The notes: a model not told the origin generated them from the letters alone. Shown: positions 33,341-44,830, counted from the stretch's first letter. The stretch is 64,000 nucleotides of DNA from Undaria pinnatifida (GCA_012845835.1 JABAKD010000019.1:12293344-12357343); one strand, 5' to 3'. Numbers and translations: made by a program.

Positions 33341-33699
33341 ATTTTGGGGGGTCTACTGGCGAGTCTTGCCACCAGCACGATGCCACGTGGTTTTTCGACG
33401 ATCTACAGCAGTACTACGAACGACTTCCGATACACCCACCGAAGCACGGACCACCGGACAATTACGCGACCGACAGCTGGCCGTGGTTGTCACGTGTCTC
33501 TGTGTTGGGGGCCCCTGTGCGCTGCCTCTTGTTGACTCTTGTTTGGGTAAAACATGCGGTGTGCTCGATGGTCTCACGGCACCAGAATCAGAACGTCCGC
33601 TCGTACGACGTATCATTCTTACAGGAAATAAATGTAATACGACCTGGTATTTTTTTCTCCATCAATATGAACATAAAACGGTTGTTATATATTGGACCA

Positions 33700-35620
33700 C
33701 ATCACCTCGCCTGTTGCATTTGACAATAATACGTATCTCTTTCTTATAATTAGCGATGTCAGGAAAAAATGGTACCTACAAATATTCTCTAAAATATTCT
33801 AGCTTTCGATCGATGTATCATACAACAACAAATTAGGAAGATTTAACACGTTATTTACTACACTTAAACACCGGGTTGCATGCTGCATCTAACATCAAAC
33901 CTTCTAGAATAGTAAACATTACAAGCCAGATGATATAAAGGGATGTCTTATTGCTTCAATCGTCAGGTTTGTCCCCTTTGATAATTTATAGTTTCCGCGC
34001 ACATGTTGAAATGTCCCGCCCCCCGCCCCCCCCCCCCCCCTCCCCTCCCCCTCCACTGACCCCTTTTTCATAACAAACCCCAACCCTTCCCCCCCCCGCC
34101 CCTCCGTCCCCTGATCCCCCCCCCCTTCCGCCTAGTCTGTCCAAACGCCCCACTCACAATCAAAATCAGCCTGAGTAATAAACACCTATACATACGCAGT
34201 TGATATCACGTCATTATCTTTCTGACCATCCATGACGTAGTTTTCAATTATTTTTCCCCCCAACGCCCCCCCACCCTCCAACGCCCCCTCTTTCCCGACC
34301 ACCTACACGATCGCCTAGACCTAGCACCACGTGTATAACAAGCTGCTACATATCTTTGATCTCACAGCCGAAGTGTATTTGAATATTATTTGTGACCTAA
34401 ACCTCCTAAAAAATCCCCCCCCCCCCCCCCTCTTGCTCTCCCTTACTCAAACGCCCCACCAAAAATATCGAAATCCGCCACATTAATAAACGCTTCACGC
34501 ACAGGATATCACCTCAATATCTTTCGAGAGCCATTCATGCCGCTGTGTCCCCCCCCCCCCCCCCCCCCCCCCTCCAACGCCCCCTCTTTCCCGACCACCT
34601 GCACGATCGCCTAGACCTAGCACCACGCGTATAACAAGCTGATACATATCTTTGATCTCACAGCCGAAGTGTATTTGAATATTATTTGTGACCTAAACCT
34701 CCCAAAAAATCTCCCCCCCCTCCCTCTTGCTCTCCCTTACTCAAACGCCCCACCAAATATCGAAATCCGCCACATTAATAAACACTTCACGCACAGGATA
34801 TCACCTCATTATCTTTCGAGAGCAATCCATGCCGCTGTGTCCCCCCCTCCCTCCCCCCCCGCCTCGAACGCCCCCTTCTTCCCCATCACCCGCACCTTCG
34901 CCTAGACCCAGCACCACACGTATAACAAACCCCTCACCTAAAGCCCTTCCCCCCCCCCCCCCCCCCCCCGCCCCCACCCCCCACCCTCCCCCCCCAACCC
35001 ATCCCAACCCCACCCCCTCGAACATTCCACCCTCTCTTTACTCACTGATTGTACGACTTACCCCAGGATATACATGACAAACTGATGTATTATTTCCAAA
35101 ACTGTCACATTTATCCCTTCAAAATAATGTATAGTTTCCAGGCACATATTGAGCTGCCCCCCCCCCCCCGCCCAAACCCCCGCCCAAACCCCCGCCCCCC
35201 CCCGCCCCAACCCCCCCCCCCCCCCCCGCCCCCAATAATATACTGGTGCTAAAACCGTCAAATTTATCCCCTCGAAAGGATTTATAGCTTACATGCACAA
35301 ATTGCCCCTTCCCCCCCCCCCCCTGCCCCCCTCCAAACCCGCTCGATTTTGATCAAAACCAGGCCCCCCTTTCCCTTCACAGCTGTCAGATTTTGTCCCC
35401 CTCAGAAACGGGTTTTATAGTTTCCGCGCACAGACTGACTAAAACCATCCTGTTGACCCTGATAGCTACACTGTAGTTGTAAGGGGAGTCGCCGACCTAT
35501 ATCCTTAATGAGGACACACAACTCGTAATGCGCGCGATCGGAGTATCACACACAGCTTGCAAAGATGAGTTTCGACGAAATCTTCGATCTCACAGCTGGA
35601 GTGTATTTTAATTTTTATAA
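33700..35620 (+). repeat. Poly-C repeat family, reference copy
   Basis: Long copy sharing its left part (33700-34000) with 46970-47045 plus 48364-48560, then about six modules ending in C runs, then the constant terminal block GGGGAGTCGCCGACCTATAT ... CACAGCTGGAGTGTATTTT ... TATAATAT. The C runs are always on the same strand relative to the unit and always follow CACA-x-xTTGA-x-x-TG. Confidence 0.82.
33773..33774. other. Empty target site (TA) of pogo-like element
   Basis: GCGATGTCAGGAAAAAATGG-TA-CCTACAAATATTCT here equals the two flanks of the element at 47046-48363 without the insert. It proves that element's borders and TA target. Confidence 0.9.
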
Positions 35621-35634
35621 TATTGGACAGAGTG

Positions 35635-36620
35635 ATGCGTGTACGACTAAACTTGCCAACGGCCCTCGTACTGCACTTTGAGCTATCTGCTGTGGTTCTG
35701 GTTGCTACTAGTTGCTGCTGTATGTGCTAGAAGTTTCGCCCTTCGGCTACTGCTGCTGCACCTGATGTTGTGTGTTTGCCAATGTTATCAGTTGGCGTTC
35801 ATGCTCGTCATAGATACTGCTGTTCTCACCCAGTACGTACGGGTTTCCTCGTACCTCGACGGCACGACGACGAGCTCACAACAGAAGGGAGGTGACATGA
35901 AATGGCATGGACAATGGCCACATAGAGGCGAGCACAGCGGGATAGTTCGCTGCGAATCAACCGCACGCGTTCATGCCTACAGCAGAGGCTGCCTGGAGTG
36001 TCAGCGGCCGTGCTAAAACCAAGGCCAAAGGCCGAAGAGACGGCTCTTCTACCTGCTTGAGATGCTGTTATATATAGACTATTGGACAGAGTGATGCGTG
36101 TACGACTAAACTTGCCAACTGCACTCGTACTGTACTTTGAGTTATCTGCTGTGGTTCTGGTTGCTACTAGTTGCTGCAGTATGTGCTAGAAGTTTCGCCC
36201 TTCGGCTACTGCTGCTGCACCTGATGTTGTGTGTTTGCCAATGCCGTCAGTTGGCGTTCATGCTCGTCGTACATACTGCTGTTCTCACCCGGTACGCAAA
36301 ATTCCAAACATTATCACGTACCGTTTGGAAGTGATGCCAATTTTGTAAATCATTCAGGCGTTGCAGCCATTAAGATTCAACAATTTTTCCAAAATTCCTC
36401 CTCGACACTCGCTCGTCTCGCTCGGCGCCCGTCCGCGTTCACGTCGATGTGCGGAACGGACACGGCAGGGCGAGGGGCGTTGGAGCCGCCCCCTGAAAGC
36501 GGAAAGCGGCGCTCGAACCAATCCATATTCGACCGAGAATTCCAGTTCCGCGAATCGCATACTTAGGCCGAGACAAAAAACTCCGGACCAAAGTCCATGA
36601 CACCAAGGAATGGCTCTATA
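35635..36620. repeat. Dispersed 1-kb repeat, copies 2 and 3
   Basis: 35635-36020 and 36085-36290 are two direct copies of the first sub-block. The second is fused to the later sub-block (36290-36620) by a deletion relative to 30160-31165. Confidence 0.75.
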
Positions 36621-36656
36621 TTTAAGGAATGATTTTATATATGTTGTTTATATTTA

Positions 36657-36743
36657 TGATCCCTCAGGATTCAACCAACAAAAACCAGGCTTATAAGCGG
36701 ACAGTCTATTTACTAGAAGACCACAAAGTCACATTTATATCTA
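36657..36743 (-). mobile_element. SINE B copy, target of a pogo-like element
   Basis: Minus-oriented tRNA-like head (GGATTCAACCAAC, TTATAAGCGGACAGTCTATT). It ends at ATATCTA, where the element at 36744 is inserted. Confidence 0.72.
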
Positions 36744-37243
36744 CAGTAGCGGCTACGGTTTAAGAAAAAATGTTTAAGAGAAAGTACGGGTTCAAGAGAG
36801 GTGAACTGGCTGGCACGGCCAAAATCGATTTTTTTAGAGAGAACTGGTCTTATGTCTAGGATTTTCTCTTAAATCGAGCTGCTGGAAATCACACCACACA
36901 GCCGTCACACCCATCACACACAGCTGCAGACACAATGTTCTGCGCAGCGGGTAGTCGCTGCACAGCTGTCCCCGACCATTCGCCAGGCCCACCGAAGTTT
37001 ACAAATCACCAATGCAGAGGCGTCTGCGGGAAGTACGTCCATGGCACTTGTGATGTGGAGAACACGCTCGGGACCAGCGAGATGCACCGCATTGGCCACA
37101 CCTGTGCTGACCTCCCGCGAGAGTGAGATATGATTTAAGAGAATATTCTCTTATACCGTAGCCAAAACAGTATAACAGAAAGCCGGATTTAAGAAAGCGA
37201 AACAGGGCTGGCACGGACCTCTCTTAAACCGTAGCCGCTATTG
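36744..37243 (+). mobile_element. Pogo-like 500-bp element 2, TA target
   Basis: Left end CAGTAGCGGCTACGGTTTAA; right end, reverse-complemented, CAATAGCGGCTACGGTTTAA; flanked by TA (36742-36743, 37244-37245). Subterminal copies of TTTAAGAGA occur on both sides. It encodes the short Cys/His protein at 36935-37126. Confidence 0.85.
36935..37126 (+). CDS. Cys/His-cluster protein of pogo-like element 2
   Basis: 63 residues from a true ATG. Contains MFCAAGSRC, then HQCRGVCGKYVHGTCDVEN and EMHRIGHTC. The C-x3-C and H-x2-C pairs, with flanking Cys, match the order of a PHD/RING-like zinc cluster. The final pair is damaged (GHTC where element 1 has CQSC). The match to the protein at 47338-47778 is at amino-acid level, with clearly diverged DNA. 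It stops soon after the cluster and so lacks the C-terminal part seen in element 1. Function is unknown; DNA or chromatin binding is a guess. Confidence 0.55.
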   Translation: MFCAAGSRCTAVPDHSPGPPKFTNHQCRGVCGKYVHGTCDVENTLGTSEMHRIGHTCADLPRE

Positions 37244-37339
37244 TATTTAATACTCCGGAGTACTTCGAAGTAACATTTTTTTACGAGTGTGGGTCACAAT
37301 GCTCTGAACCCAACCTGCCTACTTGCGTCTGAACACAAA

Positions 37340-37357
37340 TTCTAGAACCTTCAGGAA
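37340..37357. promoter_or_regulatory. Perfect four-unit heat-shock element
   Basis: TTCTAGAACCTTCAGGAA has TTC-nn-GAA-nn-TTC-nn-GAA in exact 5-bp phase, the binding site of trimeric HSF. Further GTTC and GAA half-sites follow to 37379. It lies about 425 bp upstream of the ATG at 37781. Confidence 0.6.
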
Positions 37358-37780
37358 CGTTTCGCACGTTCTCCTAGAAAGATCGTCTCTCGGAGCGATG
37401 TCGTTCTCACTCACACTCCGAGCCACAAGGAAGGAAGGGTACAACATCCCGAGGAACCTCAAGACGTCTTCCCAGACGCTTCCTCAGCTCGTTGCCCCTT
37501 ACTTTCGTCCGAGAGGAGTGCGAGAGTGCACCCTCGCACACCTCTCACACTTCCTACTGTCCCCATCTCAACCTGAGATTCTTCTGTCTCTTTACCGAGC
37601 ACGTCTACTCGTCCGGTGATCGTCAACACCGCCCACATTCTGCGGCCGTTGCCTTAGAGGAACGCGTGTACGCACAGCGTTGGAGATTCGCACCTCCCTG
37701 CGGTGTTCTTGAGTACAAACCCTTATTGGCGTTCAGACGGCAGTCTTTTGGATTGAGCCTTTCTCGAGTTCACCTCAGCC

Positions 37781-38025
37781 ATGTCCGATAGCTACGGAGA
37801 AAACGTCGACAACCGGGATCAACAGCCCGCTACCCCCGCCGACGGGACTGTTGTGGTCACCACCAACGGCGCCGCTGGTGATAACCCCGTGGAGCCCGAT
37901 GGCGACGGCGCCGCCACAACCAGCGACGGCGCTGCTGCCGAGGCTACCGCGGACGGATCTTCCCCCGCGAGCGCCATGGACGTCGACAGCGACAACGCTG
38001 TAGGAGCTTCGGGCTTCCATTATTT
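37781..38025 (+). CDS. Acidic, disordered N-terminal ORF, cut by SINE
   Basis: ATG in good context (CAGCCATGTCC) begins a Gly/Ala/Asp-rich stretch (MSDSYGENVDNRDQQPATPA ... SAMDVDSDNAVGAS). After about residue 81 the frame enters a SINE B remnant (38022-38065), so the last residues are SINE sequence read in frame. The preceding 450 bp and the ORF are not repeated elsewhere in the window. This may be the first exon of a stress-regulated host gene or the gag start of an LTR element. No family recognised. Confidence 0.42.
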
Positions 38026-38304
38026 TTTCCCCATGACACCGGGATTCGAACCAACGAGAAGACATTGAGGCTTATAGTACATACCGGTACTACACCAGAT
38101 TTGTACATACCATCAGGTACTACGCTGTTGGATCACAATGCACGCCCAGCTCAGATCAGTCCGGCTATTTATAGCCCAGCAGCGCAGCGTAGCGCCATGC
38201 GGAGCCGTGCGGAGCCGTGCGGTGCGGTGCCATGCCCTTCGCTGCGGTGCTGTGTCGTGCTGCGCTGTGTGCTTTCTTTCGAAGATAAGAGCAGAACCGG
38301 GTAT

Positions 38305-38509
38305 ATTGTTGTCGTTGTTCTCACCTTAACTCGCATAATCAAATCCGTGGTCACAGGACAGGCTCCAGTCACTCTGAAGCTGAGGAATACCCTAGAGAAA
38401 AACACAAACAACCCAAGGTGGTACTCGGATATATCACAGCTGACGCAATTCATGCCTCCACCAGAAACATATAAAAGTGAAATCGGGAGTCAGTCTAACG
38501 ATGTGCCAG
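38305..38509 (-). mobile_element. LINE 3' end, tail side (locus 3)
   Basis: GTT-rich tail at 38307 and 3' region of the LINE whose coding part continues at 39840-40580. The two are separated by the pogo-like element at 38510-39348. The pentamer-satellite block at 38150-38275 lies just outside. Confidence 0.7.
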
Positions 38510-39348
38510 GTTTAAGAGAACTTTTTTAAGAGAAAGTACGGATTTAAGATAGAGGAATTGGCTTGTACCAATCAAAATCGATTCAAGAGAGAATTCCTAT
38601 TGCGTCCGAGATTTTCTCTTAAATCGAACCATTTGGAAACCACGTGGACACACACATCACACACACAGATTGTGTTCAGGCTGACAGGTCGCGAGGGTAG
38701 CGTTAGTTTCTTGGGTTTGTGTTATTTGTAGGGCGAGTGATGTCTTGATAATGTGAAGTTTTTTTTTTCCGTTGACTCGTGTTTTGTCGGGGGTTTAAGT
38801 CGATGGGATGAGGGGTTGAGGGTGTTGTGTTGAGGGTACGGTGGGAGGAAGGGGTGCAGTGTGTAAACGGGTGCGTCTTTCTTGAGTGCCGGTGCATTCG
38901 TAGCCTCGTGTTGTCCTTCTAGAAGAGGTGCGAGCATGAAACACACCTATAAAACAACAAAACGACTGCTGTACCGACTTTGCGTGTCCACGTGCAAAAT
39001 GTGCATCGCATGACACGACGATGATTTATTTTCCAAGCGCAGATCCACCAAAAGCGCACCACGTACTTGGGTCCACGTGCTCGCCAACCAAGAGAATGAG
39101 CGGTGTTTGGAGGTAGCCCGACGTGGTAACGCTTGCTGCGTTACGCGACATTGAATGATACACTCTCTACCACCTCCTACGCCATATAGTTCGGACAAGA
39201 GCGTCTCTCTCTGGCGCGCTTTCGATTTGGCTACGTTATTGGGGAATATTCTCTTAAATCGTAACCGAGGTACGGTATAAGAGAAAGCCGGATTTAAGAG
39301 AGAGAAATTGGCTTGTACCGACCCTCTCTTAAACCGTAGCCGCTACTG
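38510..39348. mobile_element. Pogo-like element 3, left end truncated
   Basis: The right end is intact: TCTTAAACCGTAGCCGCTACTG followed by TA. The left side starts inside the terminal repeat at GGTTTAAGA; the first 14 or so bases, and about 58 bp of the neighbouring LINE present in other copies, are deleted. The interior leader (ACACACACATCACACACAC) matches element 2, but the Cys/His ORF is absent. A low-complexity minus frame at 38703-39016 is not supported. Confidence 0.75.
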
Positions 39349-39349
39349 T

Positions 39350-40580
39350 ATACCGCTTGCCACCCAAGAAAGACTACCACGTATGATATACTTCGAAGTA
39401 TATTACACGTATGATAGTATCTATCACTACGCATACGCACGACAGACGCAAGTCAATTGGAAACAAAAAAGAACAAATAAGAAGAGGAAGGAAAGGAAAG
39501 AAAAGAAAAGCGAAGAAAGCGAAAAAAAAACGAGCAACGAAAAAAAAAACAAAGAACAAATAAGAAGAGGAAGGAAAGGAAAGAAAAGAAAAGCGAAGAA
39601 AGCGAAAAAAAAAAACGAAGGAAAGGAAAGAAGAAAAGACAAGAGAAGCAAGAAAAGGCAAGACAAGAAGAGGAAGCACAAGGAAAGGAAAAGAGAAAAA
39701 AAACGAAAAAAAATGTCAAACTAGCAGACCCTAGAAACTGAATAAAGGTGTCATTGGGCTCATAATAGAGAGTATCAAGTGCATCATCAAATGGCACTGG
39801 GGAGAGAACGCAACATGGCGAAGAAGTCAGGGCAGTCTTACGCTATCTTGTGACGGCCACTGGAAGGCCCACAACTTTCAAGACGATGATGGCCAAAGCC
39901 AGACTTCAGTCTCTTGGGCATGACGCCCCCCCTTCCCCCCCCCCCCCCCTTCCCCCTCCCGCCGGCCGCTTAGAGATGCCGACGGTGGATATCGCTGCCG
40001 CAGCCTTTGCGCGTCGCTCTGCGGCTTTGCGCCTCTCCGTTTCATGCAAATTCCGCATGAACAACTCGGCTCCCTCACTAGTCTAAACCATCTGCCAGCC
40101 TTCTGAGCAGCCTTTCGCCACCCTTCGAATTTCATTCCGAAGACCGACACATAATATTATTCTTCAGATGAGCCATCCAGTCTTTCTCTTGCCCGCTTGA
40201 GTAGCCCTTACCCCCAACAAGCTCCCCAACATCACCCTCTGTGGCAGACGCTCCTCCCCCATACGTGCTACAAATCCCGCAAACAATATCCTCCGTTTGC
40301 GCACTATCGCCTTTATGCTCTCGGAAGCTGTCTTGGTAAAGAAGTGTCTCGACCACCTCAGCTTTCAGCAACGGCACCTTCAACCGTAAGCGCACACCCG
40401 CCGTGGGCGATCATAGATTTCCATCTTGTACCGTTGGAAGCACTCCCAGGCCCTCTGAAGACGCCGCGATATTTCCATGCTGAGGTCTCTGTCAACGGTG
40501 ATAGATCCGCCCAAGTACACAAACGCGATATTGTTTGTTTGTATATCTGGTCGGCTGCATTGATTGTGAAGGACACCTTC
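39350..40580 (-). pseudogene. LINE reverse-transcriptase remnant, copy 2
   Basis: Continues the LINE of 38305-38509. 39440-39720 is a nearly pure purine tract on the plus strand (3' UTR). 39840-40580 encodes C-terminal RT pieces in several frames: AADQIYKQT, RLRLKVPLLKAEVVETLLYQ, GELVGGKGYSSGQEKDWMAH, KAGRWFRLVREPSC. It lacks the segment with the Y-G-C-x-T-W motif found in copy 1, so it carries an internal deletion. Confidence 0.75.
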
Positions 40581-40589
40581 CGTATAGTT

Positions 40590-41040
40590 TACACGTGTTG
40601 TTGTGTACTACTTTTTTCTTCTTCTTTTTCTACATGTATTTGATCTTTCACGGGCTCCTGTTTTCCCCCCCCGCAAATTACCCTCGTACTGCCGATCAGA
40701 ACGTAACACCGGTAACAAAAAACACACAGCACAGCTGAGCACAACAGGGGAATTTGCTCTGCACAAGAAGCTCTTGGCATTACCAAATCGCTGTTCGCCC
40801 TAATTATGGGCCTCTTCTTCCTGCCCCCTTTACATGTTTTTAGTTGCATTCTTCCTTGCCTTGCGCGAGCGTACGGGGCGACGTCAGCTGCCCGCGTAGC
40901 GGAGCCCTTGTATATTTGAACGAGTGGAAAAACCTGCACGTTGCATACAACAACACACTGGACAACAGCAATAATAGCAGCGCCAGCACACACACTCACC
41001 CGAAGGCCTACCTGCGGCGTTGTGGGGAACACTCCTCCAG
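40590..41040 (+). repeat. Dispersed repeat sharing (ACAGC) site
   Basis: Homologous to 8100-8780. It contains ACACACAGCACAGC at the position of the large array at 8212-8520 and ends in a hairpin followed by AGCGGAGCCCTTGTA (40901-40915), the family terminus seen at 23790, 27804, 31183 and 58142. Confidence 0.7.
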
Positions 41041-41090
41041 CGGCAGCACAATATACTTAGGGCGCGTGGGAAGAGCGAACAAGGGCTCAC

Positions 41091-41885
41091 ATGGCTTCAC
41101 AGCAGCAGCCGCAGCCTGCGGCGGCGGCCGCGGGGTCCCGGCGGGTCGATTGGGATGACCTTTGCAACTCGCAAGATGTCGAATTGAAGGTGCCGGTGTC
41201 TCTGTTCATTTTGTGCAAGACGGTCGTCGAGGATGATCAAGGGGCTCTCTTCCTCAACGGGACGCTCGTCCAGAGGATTTTGGTTGATAACGTCCCAGTT
41301 AACGGCACGTCGCCAAGATATACTATGCTGCCACCTTCTCCTACGCGGACAGCTACGCCGTCTGTCTCCGGTCCAGCAGAAGCCCGAGACAACCTCTCTG
41401 CAGAAGATCACCAGATGAGGCTGGAAGCGCTGTTGTTCCCAATTAAAATCAAAGGGCCGATGCCAAGCGACCCACCGAAAGGTCGAAGAATAGACCTGGT
41501 CGACCTCCCTGCTGAAGCAACAACGGGAGCGCAACATCAAGTTGGAGATGGAGCACTCAGAGGAAAACAACACGCTGGTGGTGGGGCATCAGGTCCGCAA
41601 CAAGCTGGTGGTGGGACATCGGGACCAGAAATCGGCAGTGTAACATCAGGTGCACAGCTTTTTGCTAGCGGATCACCGGTTGCACGAACCGAGGCACAAC
41701 CCAAATTTTGCGGAGCATCATCGGTTGCACCTTCTAGCGGATCGTCACAAGCTGGTGGAGCAGCACAGCGAGGAAGTGGCGCAACATCTGGGGGAACACA
41801 AATCGAGAAAAAAACCAAGTTGTGCACGCAAACGCTGGACCTTGTGTTTGCCCCGCTTGACATTCACCAGCACTGGCACAGGTGA
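41091..41885 (+). CDS. Hypothetical ORF, possible frameshift mid-way
   Basis: 264 codons from an ATG in good context (TCACATGG). Residues 1-140 (VDWDDLCNSQDVELKVPVSL, FLNGTLVQRILVDNV) look like ordinary protein. Residues 145-240 in this frame are Gly/Ser/Thr-rich repeats, whereas the +1 frame over the same DNA reads ERNIKLEMEHSEENNTL and RLHLLADRHKLVEQHSEEVA, a coiled-coil-like sequence. The original protein may have switched to that frame, so a one-base indel near 41520 is suspected. No known family. It lies downstream of a repeat, so it may be a mobile-element gene. Confidence 0.4.
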   Translation: MASQQQPQPAAAAAGSRRVDWDDLCNSQDVELKVPVSLFILCKTVVEDDQGALFLNGTLVQRILVDNVPVNGTSPRYTMLPPSPTRTATPSVSGPAEARDNLSAEDHQMRLEALLFPIKIKGPMPSDPPKGRRIDLVDLPAEATTGAQHQVGDGALRGKQHAGGGASGPQQAGGGTSGPEIGSVTSGAQLFASGSPVARTEAQPKFCGASSVAPSSGSSQAGGAAQRGSGATSGGTQIEKKTKLCTQTLDLVFAPLDIHQHWHR

Positions 41886-42390
41886 GCGAGACGTCCTTAA
41901 AATATTTTTTATATAATGGTATCGCTGCCCTAAAAAACGCCTTGGCGGTCCGCTCGCTCGGCCGTCCCGCTGCTCAAACATACTTTGGCGGTCCCGTCAC
42001 GCGGCGGCACCCTAACGGTGGCGTATCGGGTTATCCTCGAACCTGGTATAGGTCAGTTTCGTGAGTTCGAGCCCCCCCGAGTGCATACTCGTATAAATTC
42101 GTTGGGACTTTTCTTGTGCACAAATTGACTTGCGGAAAGCGCGAGAGCATGAGTTAGCATTACTCGATGAAAAATCGACGAGCAGTGGGATTGCCGAACC
42201 CTATGCGCGATAAAAATTGAAGGCAAGAACCGGGGAGGAGAAGGGATGACACCTGTGACCACGGCTTGTCCAGAAGCTGGAAAGTGAAAGTGTGCAAAAA
42301 AAAAAAAAAAAAAAGTGGGCACCAGGCACACGTATTTCTCTCCTCCTTACCTCTCTCCTCCTTACCTCTCGTCATAATAGGCTACGTGTT
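41886..42390. other. tRNA-like fragment and A run
   Basis: 42030-42085 carries a B-box-like GTGAGTTCGAGCCCCCCCGA with an A-box-like GGTTATCCTCGAACC upstream. It is probably a decayed tRNA-derived repeat. An A run lies at 42297-42314. Confidence 0.4.
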
Positions 42391-43339
<949 letters not shown>

Positions 43340-43340
<1 letters not shown>

Positions 43341-43465
43341 TGTTGTTCTTTTACATTAACTCGCACAATCAAGTCCGTGGTCACAGGACAGGCTCCAGTC
43401 ACGCTGGAGTTGAGGAATACCCTAGGGAAAAACACAAACAACCCAATGTGGTACACGCATATATC
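43340..43465 (-). mobile_element. LINE 3' end with (AAC)n tail, short copy
   Basis: GTTGTTGTT then CACAATCAAGTCCGTGGTCA, the same block as 29535 and 32935. Truncated after about 120 bp. Confidence 0.68.
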
Positions 43466-43810
43466 AACCACTGTACACCAATATATATTCGAAAACACGA
43501 TTCTGATACAATACGATAATGAAGTCTAGAACATCATACAAAAAGTACGTGTAGAAAAAACCACGTGGTTGCAAAACAAACAAAACAAAATAATATGTAT
43601 CCGAAAACACCACCCTGATACAATACGATAACGAAACCTAGAACATCAACCAAAACGTACACGTGTAGCAAAAACTACGTGGTTACAAAATAACATGTAT
43701 TCGAAAATACCGCTCCGAAATTTTACAGGAAAGCGTTGGTATATATAGGTAGTCTGCTTATTGAGTATCCCGCCATGTGGGTGGGTGACATGTGATGAGT
43801 TGTGGGAGGT
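43466..43810. repeat. Short imperfect direct repeats
   Basis: About three copies of a 75-100 bp unit with TATxCGAAAACAC, TGATACAATACGATAA and ACCACGTGGTTxCAAAA. No gene. Confidence 0.5.
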
Positions 43811-43814
43811 TTGG

Positions 43815-44035
43815 GGATGTTTCGGCGACTCCACTTGCAACTACAGTGTAGCTATCCGGGTCAACAGGGTGACGTTAGTCAGTCTGTGGACGGAAACTAT
43901 GAAATTCGTGGAAGGTAATGCATCAGTTTATCAAGTGAAGTCTGTAAGTCCATTATCTGGTGAGGGAAGGGTGGGGGGGGGGGGGGGGGCGGGGGCCGGG
44001 GGAAGGGGGTGAATTGCAGCAGCGGGATCTCCAGC
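43815..44035 (-). repeat. Poly-C repeat family, partial
   Basis: GCGACTCCACTTGCAACTAC, then GTCAGTCTGTG-x-ACGGAAACTAT and a G run at 43974-43989. This is the mid-part of the family in reverse. Confidence 0.7.
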
Positions 44036-44830
44036 ACGTGGAAGTGTTCAATCCTCTGGCGGATTTCGATGTGGGTCGTTTGAAGGAAAGTGCGAGATGC
44101 ATTCAGGCGTGATTTGGACTCAGTAACGTTCGTTGTTCCCGTGGACATACCATGTTTTGGCAGGGTTTTTTGGCGTTGTTTATTTCCTGAAATATTTCGG
44201 TTCTAGGTAGTGTGTTTGATATGTACGTCATGAATGTATGTTTTGCGTTGGTATAGTTGAGAAACTTGGTTATAATTGACATTCCTCAATCGACGTCGTC
44301 GAGAAGACACATTAATCCATACATAACAATGTTGTTTTTGAAAACGTTTTTGTAATCCTCAGATGTTTAATAAAGACGTTGTAACCTACGAACGTAGGTT
44401 GAACACTTCCATGCTTATATACACCCTTAACCCACAAATACCCAGTACTCGACATGCACAGTCCATACTCACTTCCACACTCATATGTACCCGTTTCCCA
44501 ACCCACACACATCCAAATGTAGACGCCTCTTCCGAATAACTCGAATCAACATGTCCGCACACATTGTTTATTCAGGTACGACGTTGCATTACGCTCTCAG
44601 ACTCTAATGTCTACGGCTATGCTTACGTGACTACGTTTCCACTTATCCACGAAAATACCCCCCCCCCCCCCCCCCCCTTTTCCTTTTTCATAACTCTTAT
44701 ATCGATCTATTCCCCTAAAACGTGGTTGTTCATTCCTCTATGACACTTTGTACAAATACACGTTCGAGGGACAGGCGAAGTGGCCGTTCCCATAAATCAT
44801 GTATAACTTCTGCAATTTAATCGCTCATTC
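44036..44830. other. No recognised gene; 3' side of the Penelope-like element
   Basis: Contains a C17 run at 44661-44677 and the inverted repeat CTACGAACGTAG at 44386-44397. The 3' end of the Penelope-like element may extend into here. Confidence 0.4.

Larger units (their letters stand above)
31183..33540 (-). repeat. 2.36-kb duplicated unit, copy B
   Basis: Second copy of 27804-30160. It carries the same SINE C insertion (32005-32365) in the same place, so the duplication came after the SINE. The hairpin here has mismatches. The downstream flanks of the two copies differ. Confidence 0.82.

Noticed and set aside
39308-39724. Lys/Glu-rich 138-codon ORF and its Phe/Leu/Ser-rich antisense ORFs
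   Set aside because: Translations of a purine tract in the LINE 3' UTR. The same occurs at 50003-50443.
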